A stretch of 64,000 nt of DNA from Tritonibacter aquimaris (GCF_009617595.1 NZ_WIXK01000003.1:186001-250000), one strand, 5' to 3'. Numbered from the stretch's first letter, positions 23,858-33,764 are shown. Notes: a model not told the origin generated them from the sequence alone. Program-made: numbers and translations.

Positions 23858-26800
23858 TTAGGCTGATCGGCGCAGCCCCGAAAACAGCAGCCCAAGCACG
23901 GTGATCGCCAAGGCCAGCGCAACAAAGGCCGCAAAGGCAACGGTCTCCACAGCTGCGCCATTAAACCCGCCTGTGAGACTCAGCAGTGGGCTCCATAGCG
24001 TTCCGGTGACCATCACCCAGCCCATCGTCAACGCAAAAGCCGCCCCATGCAACGCAGCCATCAGGGTCATGGTTGGGCGCATACGCCGCGATTTCACCCC
24101 ACGGCGCAATGCACGCAGCGCCTTGAGGCCATCTTCCTGAATGGCAATCAAGGCAGGCACAACAATTAGAACCAACAGCATTCCAAAGCCCAGACCGTAG
24201 ACCAGCGTGATCACCGTGGGTTTGAGAAACTGCGCCTGTTGCGAGCCCTCATATAACAGCGGTGTCAGCCCCAGAACCGTTGTCAAAGTGGTTAGCATCA
24301 CCGGGCGCAACCGATCCGCCGCACCATCAACGATGGCTGCTCTTAGGGCTTTTTTCTCGGAATACTCATCAATGGTTGTGACCAAAACAATGGAGTCATT
24401 GATAATAATCCCCGTCATCCCCAACAGGCCAACGATAGAGAACATCGAAAACGGCACTTCCCAGATGTAATGCCCCCAAATGGTGCCAACCAACCCAAAG
24501 GGAATAATCGCCATCACCACAAAGGGCCGCGTCCAGCTGCCAAACACCCAGGCCAGTGTGAGAAAAATCCCACCCAGCACCATAATCAAGGCATTGCGCG
24601 CATCACTCAGGAATTCGTTTTCCTGTTCGCTCAACCCAGATAGGCGCCAATCCACCTGATGGGTTGTCGCGATCTCAGGCAGGATTTCCTGCTGGAGCTG
24701 TTGCAAGATTTCGACTGCGCGGGCCGGATCATCATCTGACAGGTCTCCGGTCACGCTAAGAAGGCGCAGCCCGTTTTCCCGTTCAATCGTTGCAAAGCCC
24801 GAGCGTCGGGTCACGGAAACCACATCGGACAGCGGCACATATTGGCCGTTTGGCGCCCGCAGCTGCGTCGTTTCCAAGAAATCCGCGGTCAGCTCATCTT
24901 CGGGCAATTCCACCCGGATTTCCGCGTTTCGCGGCCCGTCGGGATAGGTGGCCGCTTCCAGCCCACCAAGGCGCGCGCGCAACACGCGCCCCAGATCATC
25001 AATTGCAAAGCCCAGCGCCTGCCCCTGTGGGGTCAGATCCAGCACCAGCTCATCCTTGTCATAGGCAAGACTGTCTTCCACCGCGGAAATCTCACCAAAT
25101 ACTGCAAGCGCCGTCTGCAAATCCTGCGAGGCAGCCTTCAGCACATCCAGGTTATTGCCGTAAAACTGCACATCCAGTGAATCATCGCCGGGGCCTGCGC
25201 GCCAGCCACGAAACGACAGGATTTCTGTCAACGGATGGCGCTGCACCCGATCCTGCAGCTCTCCTACAAATGCAAATGAGGAATAAGGACGCAGATCCGC
25301 GTCAATCAGTTCAATCGCGATACCACCCAAAAGATCGGTGTCTTTGCTGTCTACTCCCGACAAACCACGCCCGGAATTGCCGCCGATTTCGGCCAGAACA
25401 AAATCGATTGGGTTTTCACCGTAGCGTTCTTCATATTCGCGGCCCAGCTCTTCGGTGGTTTGCTGCAAGGCGCGCATCATGGCGAGTGAATCGGCGCGCG
25501 TGGCCCCATCGACCATAGCAAAGTTACCTGTCACCGATCCGCGTTCGGGGGCGTTGAAAAAGCGCCAGGGCACATCGCGGTTGATGAAATGCACCACCTG
25601 TGACGCAAGCAACAACAAAGAGGCCGCCACAACCACATAGCGCGCCTTGATTGCTACAGCGATCAGTGGGCGAAACAGAACTTCGCGCGACCAGCGGAAG
25701 CCCGCATTTACCACGCGGTTGGGGTATTCATACCAATTGCCCTGCTGCGCATGTGATAACGCATGGGCCATGTGGTTGGGCAGGATCAGAAAGCACTCAA
25801 CCAGTGACGCCGCCAGAACCGCAATCACCGTCAAAGGGATATCGCGGATCAGTTCGCCAAACCGGCCATCAATATTGGTGAGCCCAAAAAACGCGATGAT
25901 CGTTGTTATTGAAGCCGCAAGCACCGGCAAAGCCATTCGTCGCGCGGCGTTTTCAGCTGCCTGCACCGGGCTTTCTCCCATGGTGCGGGCACGGAAATCG
26001 GCGTGTTCGCCCACCACAATGGCATCATCCACCACAATGCCCAGGGTGATAATCAGGCCAAACAAGCTGACCATATTGATGGTTATGCCACCCGCATACA
26101 TGATCGCCACCGCCGCCAGCATCGCCACCGGAATTCCCGCAGCCACCCAGATCGCAATACGCGCATTGAGAAACAGAAACAGCAGCACAACAACCAGGCC
26201 AAGCCCCACAAGCCCGTTGTCGAGCAAGATATCAAGACGTTGGGAAATGGCGTCCGCGCGGGTACGGATCAGCTGTACTGAAACACCTTGCGGCAAGGTG
26301 GCCCGAAAGGCCTGCACCGTATCTTGAACCGCGCTTTGCACCCCGATGGCATCGCCAAGCTGTGAGCGATCCACCCGGATCGACATTGCAGCGGCATCCC
26401 CCACAAAATAGGATCGCGCGCGCGCCACCCCATCAACATGGATCTGGGCCAGATCTTTGACCCGCAGCAGCGAGCCATCCGCATTCACCCGCAGCACGAT
26501 CTCTGAAATTTCGGCGGGCGAGCGTCGTTCGGATCCGGTACGCACCCGCGCATTGGCACTGTCCACATCCCCTGCGGGGTTGGCGTCAACCTCGGCGGCA
26601 ATCGCTTCGGCGATCTCGCGCATGGAAACGTCATGGGCCAAAAGCTGGCTTGTTGGGACTTCCACGATGGTCTGTGGCGCCACAACACCGCGAATGGTGG
26701 TACGTGTTACCCCCGCTTCAAACAGGCGTACGACCAGCTCATCGGAGAAACGGCCAAGCTGATCCGCGCCAATATCGCCGGAAATGACAACATCGGTGAC

Positions 26801-27232
26801 CCGGTCGCGCCAGGCGCTTTGGCGTACCACTGGTTCTTCTGTTTCTTCGGGCAATGTGGTGACAGCATCCACTGCCGTCTGCATATCATCCGTCGCCCGC
26901 GCCATATCCCAGCCCGGTTCGAACTCAAACCAGAGCGTTGCACGGCCTTCGCGCGCAGTGGAAAAGGATTTATCCACCCCATCTACGGCGATCAAAGCCG
27001 GGCTTAGCGCCTGAATAACCGCGGTATCAACCGCTTCGGGGCTGGCGTTTTCCCAATCAACGGTGACCCGCACGGTTTCAACTATAACATCGGGCAGGAA
27101 TTGTGCGCGCATGTTGGGAACGGCAAACAATCCCAATCCAAGCAACACCACCAACAGAAGGTTGGACGCGGTCTTGTGACGGGTGAAATAGGAAAACAGC
27201 CCGTTTGCGTGCTGCGCAAGTCCACCTGACAT
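23858..27232 (-). CDS. RND-family efflux permease (AcrB/HAE1 type)
   Basis: The 1124-residue protein is full length: a first helix after FSYFTRHKTASNLLLVVLLG, a large porter domain, and the helix-4 motif GIVVDDAIVVGEHAD with the paired Asp residues of the proton relay. The second half repeats the plan (TGIIINDSIVLVTTIDEYSEKK) and ends in extra membrane segments. It exports hydrophobic compounds across the envelope by proton antiport with an outer-membrane channel that is not encoded here. Its start is three bases after the adaptor stop. The substrate is unknown. Confidence 0.93.
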   Translation of the reverse strand: MSGGLAQHANGLFSYFTRHKTASNLLLVVLLGLGLFAVPNMRAQFLPDVIVETVRVTVDWENASPEAVDTAVIQALSPALIAVDGVDKSFSTAREGRATLWFEFEPGWDMARATDDMQTAVDAVTTLPEETEEPVVRQSAWRDRVTDVVISGDIGADQLGRFSDELVVRLFEAGVTRTTIRGVVAPQTIVEVPTSQLLAHDVSMREIAEAIAAEVDANPAGDVDSANARVRTGSERRSPAEISEIVLRVNADGSLLRVKDLAQIHVDGVARARSYFVGDAAAMSIRVDRSQLGDAIGVQSAVQDTVQAFRATLPQGVSVQLIRTRADAISQRLDILLDNGLVGLGLVVVLLFLFLNARIAIWVAAGIPVAMLAAVAIMYAGGITINMVSLFGLIITLGIVVDDAIVVGEHADFRARTMGESPVQAAENAARRMALPVLAASITTIIAFFGLTNIDGRFGELIRDIPLTVIAVLAASLVECFLILPNHMAHALSHAQQGNWYEYPNRVVNAGFRWSREVLFRPLIAVAIKARYVVVAASLLLLASQVVHFINRDVPWRFFNAPERGSVTGNFAMVDGATRADSLAMMRALQQTTEELGREYEERYGENPIDFVLAEIGGNSGRGLSGVDSKDTDLLGGIAIELIDADLRPYSSFAFVGELQDRVQRHPLTEILSFRGWRAGPGDDSLDVQFYGNNLDVLKAASQDLQTALAVFGEISAVEDSLAYDKDELVLDLTPQGQALGFAIDDLGRVLRARLGGLEAATYPDGPRNAEIRVELPEDELTADFLETTQLRAPNGQYVPLSDVVSVTRRSGFATIERENGLRLLSVTGDLSDDDPARAVEILQQLQQEILPEIATTHQVDWRLSGLSEQENEFLSDARNALIMVLGGIFLTLAWVFGSWTRPFVVMAIIPFGLVGTIWGHYIWEVPFSMFSIVGLLGMTGIIINDSIVLVTTIDEYSEKKALRAAIVDGAADRLRPVMLTTLTTVLGLTPLLYEGSQQAQFLKPTVITLVYGLGFGMLLVLIVVPALIAIQEDGLKALRALRRGVKSRRMRPTMTLMAALHGAAFALTMGWVMVTGTLWSPLLSLTGGFNGAAVETVAFAAFVALALAITVLGLLFSGLRRSA

Positions 27233-27235
27233 GGG

Positions 27236-28690
27236 TTAGCCCCCCATCCGCGCTTCGATCCGGCTGACAAGAGCCATAGGCACATCCGGTTGCGCCAGCT
27301 TCCGCAATATATCACGTTTCACAGCCTCAGGCATCGCCGGATTGCTTTCGACAAATGTCACCAGCTCTGCTCGTTTTTCAGCGCTGAGTTTGATGAATTT
27401 GGTGGTTGCGGCTGGCAGTTTGGTATCACTTTTGCGCAGGGGCGTGATCTTGATGCCTTCGCCCAGCAGGGGCGTGCGGTTCAAGACGATTTCACGCCCT
27501 GCAAGACCTGCCCCCCGGATCAGCACATTGTCGCCCTGCCTGCGGATCAGCTCAACCGGTAGACGTTCCAGCCGGTCCTGTGCGTCAATCACCAAGACCG
27601 CGCCATCCGCGCCATAGGCGGAGGCCGCAACCTGAACCACGCCACTTAGGGCGGGTTCACTGATGCGCGCGGTGACGAAATCACCGGGTTTGAGGCCGTG
27701 ACCAGCGCTGATCTGGGCATAAAGCAGGCGACCGGTTTGCCCCTGACCACCGCTGTCACGCTGCAGCTGCGCCTTGGCTTTAAGCGCCATGCCATTTGCA
27801 TCAAGCTCGATCTTCACTGGCAGGGGCAACAGTTTGCCCTGTTCATCAATCAAGCGGGTATATTGGCTGGTTGAAACGGTAAACGCCGCGTCAAGCTGGT
27901 CAGGATCAACCAGATCCGCAAGTTTTTCATTTGCCGAAACCAGACGGCCTTTAACCAGTGTCACCGCCTCAAGCACGCCAGAAAACTCAGCTATGACGGT
28001 CGTGTCATCAAGTTCACGCTGGGCTGTGCGCAGCGCCACATCTGCCCGTAAGACCTGGGTTGAGGTCTGATCCAAGCGCGCTTCGGCCTCGATCAGGGCC
28101 TGACGCCGGGTAATCACCACCTGACGGGCCTGGGCTGCGGCCAGTTCAGCATCTTCCACCGCTGCCGCAGAGCCAACACCACGCTTGCGCAGATCAGCCT
28201 GACGTTCAAACGCGCGCGCGCGCAATTCGGCCTGCGCTTCGGCTGATGCAAGTTCGTCTTTGGCAAGTTCAAGCACCCGCACCGCATCGCGTGCATCCGC
28301 CGCAGCGTCCATCTGATCCGCTTTGGCATTTTGCAGCGCCGCTTCTGCATCTGCCGGGTCAACCTGCACCAGCAGCTCACCCGCAGAAACTGTACCACCT
28401 TCGACAAAATTATCAGACAGGGATATCACCCGCCCTGAGGTTGGCACCCGAAGTTCCAAACGCCTGCGGCTTTCTATACGGCCAAAGGCAACCAGCTCGG
28501 GACGCAGGGTTTCCAGCTGTGCCGTTTCCACATTCACCGCAAAAACGCGTTCTCTACCGGGAAACTGCCCCCCCTGCTCGTTCATACGTGTTTCAACGGC
28601 AGCGGAGATCAACTGAACAGCATAGGCAACCATCCCCACAGACATCACTGCGAAGAAGAGACCAAGCAGGCTTTGACGCAGAAAGCGCAT
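27236..28690 (-). CDS. RND efflux periplasmic adaptor (HlyD/MFP family)
   Basis: From ATG 28690 the product is 484 residues: an N-terminal anchor helix (RQSLLGLFFAVMSVGMVAYAV), a lipoyl-like half motif (RVPTSGRVISLSDNFVEGGTVSAGELLVQVD), a long coiled-coil hairpin about 110-210, and beta-barrel and membrane-proximal domains. It bridges the permease at 23858 to an outer-membrane duct. The extended C-terminus (LSAEKRAELVTFVESNPAMPEAVK) is unusual and helical. Two copies of ACGAGCTTAC lie 51-88 bases upstream of the start. ATG at 28714 is an alternative start. Confidence 0.9.
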   Translation of the reverse strand: MRFLRQSLLGLFFAVMSVGMVAYAVQLISAAVETRMNEQGGQFPGRERVFAVNVETAQLETLRPELVAFGRIESRRRLELRVPTSGRVISLSDNFVEGGTVSAGELLVQVDPADAEAALQNAKADQMDAAADARDAVRVLELAKDELASAEAQAELRARAFERQADLRKRGVGSAAAVEDAELAAAQARQVVITRRQALIEAEARLDQTSTQVLRADVALRTAQRELDDTTVIAEFSGVLEAVTLVKGRLVSANEKLADLVDPDQLDAAFTVSTSQYTRLIDEQGKLLPLPVKIELDANGMALKAKAQLQRDSGGQGQTGRLLYAQISAGHGLKPGDFVTARISEPALSGVVQVAASAYGADGAVLVIDAQDRLERLPVELIRRQGDNVLIRGAGLAGREIVLNRTPLLGEGIKITPLRKSDTKLPAATTKFIKLSAEKRAELVTFVESNPAMPEAVKRDILRKLAQPDVPMALVSRIEARMGG

Positions 28691-28740
28691 CCCTAGATCC
28701 TTTGTGGCGTTCACGCATTATGCGCGTGAAGCTGCTAATG

Positions 28741-28778
28741 ACGAGCTTACCAACTCTTCACATCTAATACGAGCTTAC
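28741..28778. promoter_or_regulatory. Direct repeat ACGAGCTTAC upstream of the RND operon
   Basis: ACGAGCTTAC occurs at 28741-28750 and again at 28769-28778, spaced 28 bases centre to centre (just under three helical turns). It lies 50-90 bases before the adaptor start, in the only non-coding gap of the region, so it is a candidate binding site for an efflux regulator not present in the window. Confidence 0.45.
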
Positions 28779-28791
28779 ACGTGGAAATGGA

Positions 28792-29334
28792 TCACTTCCG
28801 TCGCAGATGCTCGTCTAATCTGGGCATGATTTCTACAAAATTACAGGGGAGATGGCGGTAATCAAGTTGTTTTGACAGGATTTCATCCCAGCCATCCTTG
28901 CAGGCACCGGGGCTGCCCGGCAGCGCAAACAGGTAGGTATTGCCCGCAACACCACCGGTTGCACGCGATTGCACCGCGGATGTGCCAATTTTCTGCATCG
29001 AAACCATGGTGAAGACGGTGCCAAAGGCATCGATCTCTTTTTCATAGACGTCGCGGTGCGCTTCGACGGTGACGTCACGCCCGGTGAGCCCGGTTCCCCC
29101 GGTCGAAATCACCACATCCACCGTATCATCCGCAACCCAGGTGCGCAGCTGTGCGGCAATCTCGGCGCGCTCATCGCGCAAAATTTTGCGATCCGCCAAC
29201 ACATGGCCCGCCGCCGTCAGCCGATCAACCAACACCTGACCAGAGCGATCATCGTCAAAGCTGCGGCTGTCAGAAACGGTCAAAACCGCGATGCGGACGG
29301 GAATAAATTCTTTGGTTTCATCAATACGCGACAT
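28792..29334 (-). CDS. moaB: Molybdenum cofactor biosynthesis protein MoaB
   Basis: The 180-residue protein has the MogA/MoaB signatures AVLTVSDSRSFDDDRSGQVLVDRL, VVISTGGTGLTGRDVT and LFALPGSPGACKDGWDEIL. In organisms without MogA this protein adenylylates molybdopterin before MoeA acts. It is last in the run udg-lysE-moaB, separated from the LysE gene by four bases, an odd set of partners that probably reflects only compact packing. Confidence 0.93.
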   Translation of the reverse strand: MSRIDETKEFIPVRIAVLTVSDSRSFDDDRSGQVLVDRLTAAGHVLADRKILRDERAEIAAQLRTWVADDTVDVVISTGGTGLTGRDVTVEAHRDVYEKEIDAFGTVFTMVSMQKIGTSAVQSRATGGVAGNTYLFALPGSPGACKDGWDEILSKQLDYRHLPCNFVEIMPRLDEHLRRK

Positions 29335-29338
29335 CGCG

Positions 29339-29962
29339 CTAAATCCTTTCCATCACGGCCAAACGCAGAGCCAGCGCTCCAAATAGCCCGCCTGTCAAAC
29401 GTTCCAGCCAGACCGACAAGCCCGTGCCTGAACTCAATGCGCGCCCCAGCCGCCCCGCCATCATGCCAACGCCGCCGTTGACCAGCAAACTCCCCATGGA
29501 AATGATCGCGCCAAGCAGCAGAAACTGGATCAGAATAGAGCCCGCTTCGGGTGTGATAAATTGCGGTAAAAACGCCAATACAAACAAGATCACTTTGGGG
29601 TTTGACAGGTTCACCATCAAGCCACTGCGAAAGGCGGCGCGCGCCTTCACTTCGGGCAACTCACCTTTTGGTCCCGGCTTGCTGCGCAGCGCCCCCCAAG
29701 CGAGCCACAAAAGATAAGCCACGCCAATCCAACGAATGACTTCAAAAACCATCGGCACTTGCGCCACCAATGCGCCAAGACCAAGCCCCGCAAGTGTCAC
29801 GTGAATCAGCGAGCCCAACGACACGCCGACACTTGCCAGAAAAGCAGCGCGTGGGCCAAAGCGCGTGCCCTGACCGATACAAAACAGCATATCCGGGCCA
29901 GGGGTGAAATTCAGCGCCAAAGCTGCTGGAATAAAGGTCAGCAAGGTTACCGTATCAATCAT
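29339..29962 (-). CDS. LysE-family translocator
   Basis: The 207-residue membrane protein opens FIPAALALNFTPGPDMLFCIGQG, the LysE/RhtB signature NxTPGPD, with about six membrane segments and VNLSNPKVILFVLAFLPQF in the middle. These exporters move amino acids or homoserine lactone-like compounds outward; substrate unknown. It lies four bases from its neighbours on both sides and is therefore in one transcript with the uracil-DNA glycosylase and moaB. Confidence 0.9.
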   Translation of the reverse strand: MIDTVTLLTFIPAALALNFTPGPDMLFCIGQGTRFGPRAAFLASVGVSLGSLIHVTLAGLGLGALVAQVPMVFEVIRWIGVAYLLWLAWGALRSKPGPKGELPEVKARAAFRSGLMVNLSNPKVILFVLAFLPQFITPEAGSILIQFLLLGAIISMGSLLVNGGVGMMAGRLGRALSSGTGLSVWLERLTGGLFGALALRLAVMERI

Positions 29963-29966
29963 GGTC

Positions 29967-30728
29967 TCAGTTGCCTTTCAGACGCGCTTTCAGTGCCAGC
30001 AGATCCGCCCAGGCCTGACGTTTCTGATTTGGCTGACGCAACAAAAACGCCGGATGAAACATCGGCAGCGCCGGTTTACCAAAGGCCTGATCCCATTTGC
30101 CTCGCATCCGAGTGATGCCACGCCGCCCCAGCACCGCCTGACAGCTGATATTGCCCATCAGCACCAGAACATCCGGCTGGGCCAACGCAATATGTTTTTC
30201 CAGAAACGGCAGCATCATGGCAAGTTCAACCGCTTCGGGATCGCGGTTCTGTGGCGGCCGCCACGGCAGCACATTGGTAATATAGACACTGCTGTCTCGG
30301 CTCAGATCAATCGCCGCCAGCATCTTATCCAATAGCTGGCCAGAACGACCGACAAAAGGTTTTCCCGCGATGTCTTCGTCGCGCCCTGGGGCTTCGCCGA
30401 TGATCATCACCCGCGCGCCTGCTTGCCCGTCCGAGAACACCAGATTGCGCGCCCCGCGTTTGAGCGAGCAATGCTCAAACCCCTGCAACGCCGCCTGCAG
30501 CGCTGGCAAAGACGTTACCCCAGCGGCGGCAGCCTTGGCTTCGGCCACCGGATCAACCTCTTTGGGTTTTACCACCTTGGGCGCGGCGTCGGGTTTGGCT
30601 GGTTTTGGCGCGCTTTTTTCCAACGCGTAGCGGTCAACAGGCAGCTCACAGAGCGCATCTGTTGCGCCAAGCTCCACCTGCCACTCCAACAGCGCCTTGG
30701 CGCTCCAATAATCCAGTGCCGATTCCAT
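29967..30728 (-). CDS. Uracil-DNA glycosylase, family-4-like, without the iron-sulfur cysteines
   Basis: The 253-residue protein has motif [10 protein letters not shown] (111-119), [27 protein letters not shown] and the late HPA motif (225-227), so it belongs with family 4/5 uracil-DNA glycosylases that excise uracil from DNA. Those enzymes use four Cys to bind a [4Fe-4S] cluster; here the first pair is a single C87 in [10 protein letters not shown], the usual Cys before RPP is W156 and the fourth is Met. A Lys/Pro/Ala-rich linker (40-65) separates a short helical N-terminal region. It heads the run with the LysE and moaB genes. Confidence 0.86.
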   Translation of the reverse strand: MESALDYWSAKALLEWQVELGATDALCELPVDRYALEKSAPKPAKPDAAPKVVKPKEVDPVAEAKAAAAGVTSLPALQAALQGFEHCSLKRGARNLVFSDGQAGARVMIIGEAPGRDEDIAGKPFVGRSGQLLDKMLAAIDLSRDSSVYITNVLPWRPPQNRDPEAVELAMMLPFLEKHIALAQPDVLVLMGNISCQAVLGRRGITRMRGKWDQAFGKPALPMFHPAFLLRQPNQKRQAWADLLALKARLKGN

Positions 30729-30940
30729 GCCCCAAGCTATCGTGCCCCGCAGTTAAACAAAACCACCACGCCTTCATCTTTTCACAAATACTCCCGCCGG
30801 AGGCTCCCACAGTTGCGCCCTGTACAAATGGCTGTGATCAGCCACCTTGCCCCGCACAAATCCCCATCCTATAAGTCCAACAAATCCGCCGGAGCCAGAC
30901 CGCCGCATTCCCGGTGACTGCCCCCCCAGGGAGACTGCCC

Positions 30941-31900
30941 ATGTCCGACGCGCCTCAATATTTCCGCCAGAACCATCTGCTGGGAATCGAACCACTGCAC
31001 CCGCTTGAAATCACCGAAATTCTGGATCTTGCCGACACCTATGTGGAACTGAACCGGCAGACCCAGAAACATGCGAATGCGCTGGCCGGGCTGACGCAAA
31101 TCAATATGTTTTTTGAAAACTCCACCCGCACCCAGGCGAGTTTTGAACTGGCAGGCAAACGTCTTGGTGCGGATGTGATGAATATGGCGATGCAGGCCTC
31201 ATCGATTAAAAAGGGCGAAACCCTGATCGACACGGCAATGACGCTGAACGCAATGCACCCGGATCTGCTGGTGGTGCGCCACCCCCATTCAGGCGCGGTG
31301 GATCTGTTGTCGCAAAAGGTAAACTGCGCGGTTTTGAACGCCGGTGATGGCAAACATGAACATCCCACACAGGCACTGCTGGACGCACTGACCATTCGCC
31401 GCGCCAAAGGCCGTTTGCACCGGCTCAATATTGCGATTTGTGGCGATATTACCCACAGCCGGGTGGCACGCTCTAACCTGATCCTGCTGGGCAAGATGGA
31501 AAACCGCATTCGCCTGATTGGCCCGCCCACTTTGGTGCCGGGTGATTTTGCAGAATTTGGCGCTGAGATCTATGACGACATGCACGAAGGTCTGAAAGAC
31601 GTGGATGTTGTGATGATGCTGCGCCTGCAAAAAGAGCGTATGGATGGCGGATTTATCCCGTCTGAGCGGGAATACTATCATCGCTACGGCCTTGATGCTG
31701 ATAAGCTGGCACAGGCAAAACCCGATGCCATTGTGATGCACCCGGGGCCAATGAACCGCGGCGTGGAAATCGATGGCACCATCGCAGATGACATCAACCG
31801 CTCGGTCATTCAGGAACAGGTGGAAATGGGCGTGGCCGTGCGTATGGCCGCAATGGATCTTCTGGCGCGCAACCTGCGCATCCGCCGTCAGGCAGCCTAA
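30941..31900 (+). CDS. pyrB: Aspartate carbamoyltransferase catalytic subunit
   Basis: From ATG 30941 (AGGGAG seven bases upstream) the protein has 319 residues with the carbamoyl-phosphate motif [13 protein letters not shown], the [12 protein letters not shown] motif, and [12 protein letters not shown]. It catalyses the first committed step of pyrimidine synthesis. The 9-codon longer frame is not supported. It is followed after two bases by a membrane protein and then by a metal-ligand-less dihydroorotase homologue, the arrangement in which PyrB forms a complex with an inactive PyrC partner in other bacteria. Confidence 0.96.
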   Translation: MSDAPQYFRQNHLLGIEPLHPLEITEILDLADTYVELNRQTQKHANALAGLTQINMFFENSTRTQASFELAGKRLGADVMNMAMQASSIKKGETLIDTAMTLNAMHPDLLVVRHPHSGAVDLLSQKVNCAVLNAGDGKHEHPTQALLDALTIRRAKGRLHRLNIAICGDITHSRVARSNLILLGKMENRIRLIGPPTLVPGDFAEFGAEIYDDMHEGLKDVDVVMMLRLQKERMDGGFIPSEREYYHRYGLDADKLAQAKPDAIVMHPGPMNRGVEIDGTIADDINRSVIQEQVEMGVAVRMAAMDLLARNLRIRRQAA

Positions 31901-31902
31901 GG

Positions 31903-32454
31903 ATGTCGGGCGTGGGTGAAACCTCTTCCACAATCGAAATATCCGCTGGGGAACAGGGGATTATTCGCCTATTTCAGCTGGACATGCGCCCGGAGCAGCT
32001 CGCCTTTGTGCGCGATGAAGAGGGCGCGCTTGCGCAGCTATTGGGCATTGAAACGCTGGATATGGCGCAGGCCGATCTGTTTGACGTTGCCGATCTCGAA
32101 GAGCTGGGCGTGATGGGATACCTCACCGAGGGGTGCGGTATCGCGCTTTCCGAGCTGAGGGATGATGCTGACATGCTAAAAGCGCTCAGCGGCCCAGTTT
32201 TGGTGCTGCGTTCGCGTGCCTTTGGCGGTGAAAGCGTACGCCTTACCCCAAGCGCACAAATTACCCTGCTACGTCACTATGAAGAACCCACCGCACTATG
32301 GAGTGCCCGCCCCGTGACCGCCGCAAGCGCTAAGCCGCAAAAGCCCAAAGTCCCCCCGCGCCAGGCCCGTGCTGAGGCGCGCCGCCTGGGCTTTATCTTC
32401 TTTGTCGTGGTGATGAGCCTGTTCGTGCTCCTCCTTGCCGCGCTGATCTTTTGA
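31903..32454 (+). CDS. Uncharacterised membrane-anchored protein between pyrB and pyrC'
   Basis: The 183-residue product has a soluble N-terminal domain (GIIRLFQLDMRPEQLAFVRDEEG, LGIETLDMAQADLFDVADLEELG), a proline-rich linker and one hydrophobic C-terminal segment (LGFIFFVVVMSLFVLLLAALIF), so it is a probable tail-anchored membrane protein with its N-terminus in the cytoplasm. I recognise no family. It sits two bases after pyrB and 26 bases before pyrC', so it is co-expressed with the pyrimidine enzymes. A membrane tether or modulator of that complex is a speculation. Confidence 0.78.
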   Translation: MSGVGETSSTIEISAGEQGIIRLFQLDMRPEQLAFVRDEEGALAQLLGIETLDMAQADLFDVADLEELGVMGYLTEGCGIALSELRDDADMLKALSGPVLVLRSRAFGGESVRLTPSAQITLLRHYEEPTALWSARPVTAASAKPQKPKVPPRQARAEARRLGFIFFVVVMSLFVLLLAALIF

Positions 32455-32480
32455 CCTTTGAACCGAAAGAGCCCCGTATC

Positions 32481-33758
32481 ATGACGCTTCTTTTCACCAA
32501 CGCCCGTCTGATCGATCCCGAAGCTGGCAGCGATACAATAGGTCACCTGCTGGTCAAAGATGGCCAGATTGCGGGCGTCTATGCAGATGGCAGCGCCGTG
32601 CCTCAGGCGGATCAAGTTGTTGACTGCAAGGGCAAATGCCTGGCTCCCGGTATCATCGACATCGGCGTCAAGGTCTGCGAACCTGGTGAGCGTCACAAAG
32701 AGAGCTATAAATCGGCGGGGCTTGCAGCGGCGGCCGGTGGTGTCACCACAATTGTCACCCGCCCAGATACAGCCCCGGCAATCGACACGCCCGAAACATT
32801 GGAATTTGTCACCCGCCGCGCACAAGCCGATGCGCCGATCAACGTCTTGCCAATGGCCGCGCTGACCAAGGGGCGCGACGGTCGCGAGATGGTTGAAATC
32901 GGCTTTCTGCAAGATGCAGGGGCGGTGGCGTTTTCTGATTGCGACCGGGTGATCCAGCACACCAAAGTGTTCAGCCGCGCGCTGACCTACGCCAAATCCT
33001 GCGACGCCTTGGTCATTGCCCACCCGCAGGAACCGGTGCTGAGCGCGGATGCCGCAGCAACATCCGGTAAATTTGCCAGCCTGCGTGGCCTGCCTGCGGT
33101 GTCGCCTATGGCGGAACGCATGGGGCTTGATCGCGATATTGCATTGCTTGAGATGACAGGAGCAAAATACCACGCGGATCAGATCACCACTGCGCGTGCC
33201 CTGCCCGCATTGGAACGCGCCAAGAAAAACGGCTTGGACATTACCGCAGGCACTTCAATCCACCACCTGACATTGAATGAACTTGATGTAGCGGATTACC
33301 GCACCTTCTTTAAGGTCAAGCCGCCCCTGCGCAGCGAAGACGATCGTCTGGCCGTGGTGGAAGCTGTGCGCACAGGGCTGATTGACATCATTTCGTCGAT
33401 GCACACCCCGCAGGACGAAGAAAGCAAACGTCTGCCGTTTGAAGAAGCCGCAAGTGGTGCGGTGGGTCTGGAAACCTTGCTGCCCGCAGCGCTGCGTCTT
33501 TATCATGCGGATCTGCTGGATATGCCTGCCCTGTTCCGCGCGATGTCTTTGAACCCCGCCAAACGTCTGGGGCTTGCATCCGGCCGCCTGTCTGCCGGGG
33601 CACCAGCGGATCTGGTGCTGTTTGATGCAGATCAGCCTTTTGTGCTCGACCGGTTCAAGCTACGGTCGAAATCACAAAATACCCCATTTGACACCCAGCG
33701 ACTTCAGGGGCGTGTGCTCGCCACCTATGTTGCAGGAAAAACCGTATTTGAAAGCTGA
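32481..33758 (+). CDS. pyrC: Dihydroorotase-like protein lacking metal ligands (PyrC')
   Basis: The 425-residue protein has the dihydroorotase fold and frame (LFTNARLIDPEAG, LAPGIIDIGVKVCEPGERHKES, GTSIHHLTLNE, FFKVKPPLRSEDDR, SAGAPADLVLFDAD). In active enzymes the metal-binding DxHxHLREPG is intact; here the two His are Gly62 and Lys64, and the usual TDHAPH reads SSMHTP. It is therefore probably catalytically dead and acts as the structural partner of PyrB, with an active dihydroorotase elsewhere. Only the fold and context support the pyrC name. ATG 32481 fits the usual length. Confidence 0.87.
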   Translation: MTLLFTNARLIDPEAGSDTIGHLLVKDGQIAGVYADGSAVPQADQVVDCKGKCLAPGIIDIGVKVCEPGERHKESYKSAGLAAAAGGVTTIVTRPDTAPAIDTPETLEFVTRRAQADAPINVLPMAALTKGRDGREMVEIGFLQDAGAVAFSDCDRVIQHTKVFSRALTYAKSCDALVIAHPQEPVLSADAAATSGKFASLRGLPAVSPMAERMGLDRDIALLEMTGAKYHADQITTARALPALERAKKNGLDITAGTSIHHLTLNELDVADYRTFFKVKPPLRSEDDRLAVVEAVRTGLIDIISSMHTPQDEESKRLPFEEAASGAVGLETLLPAALRLYHADLLDMPALFRAMSLNPAKRLGLASGRLSAGAPADLVLFDADQPFVLDRFKLRSKSQNTPFDTQRLQGRVLATYVAGKTVFES

Positions 33759-33764
33759 TCATCG

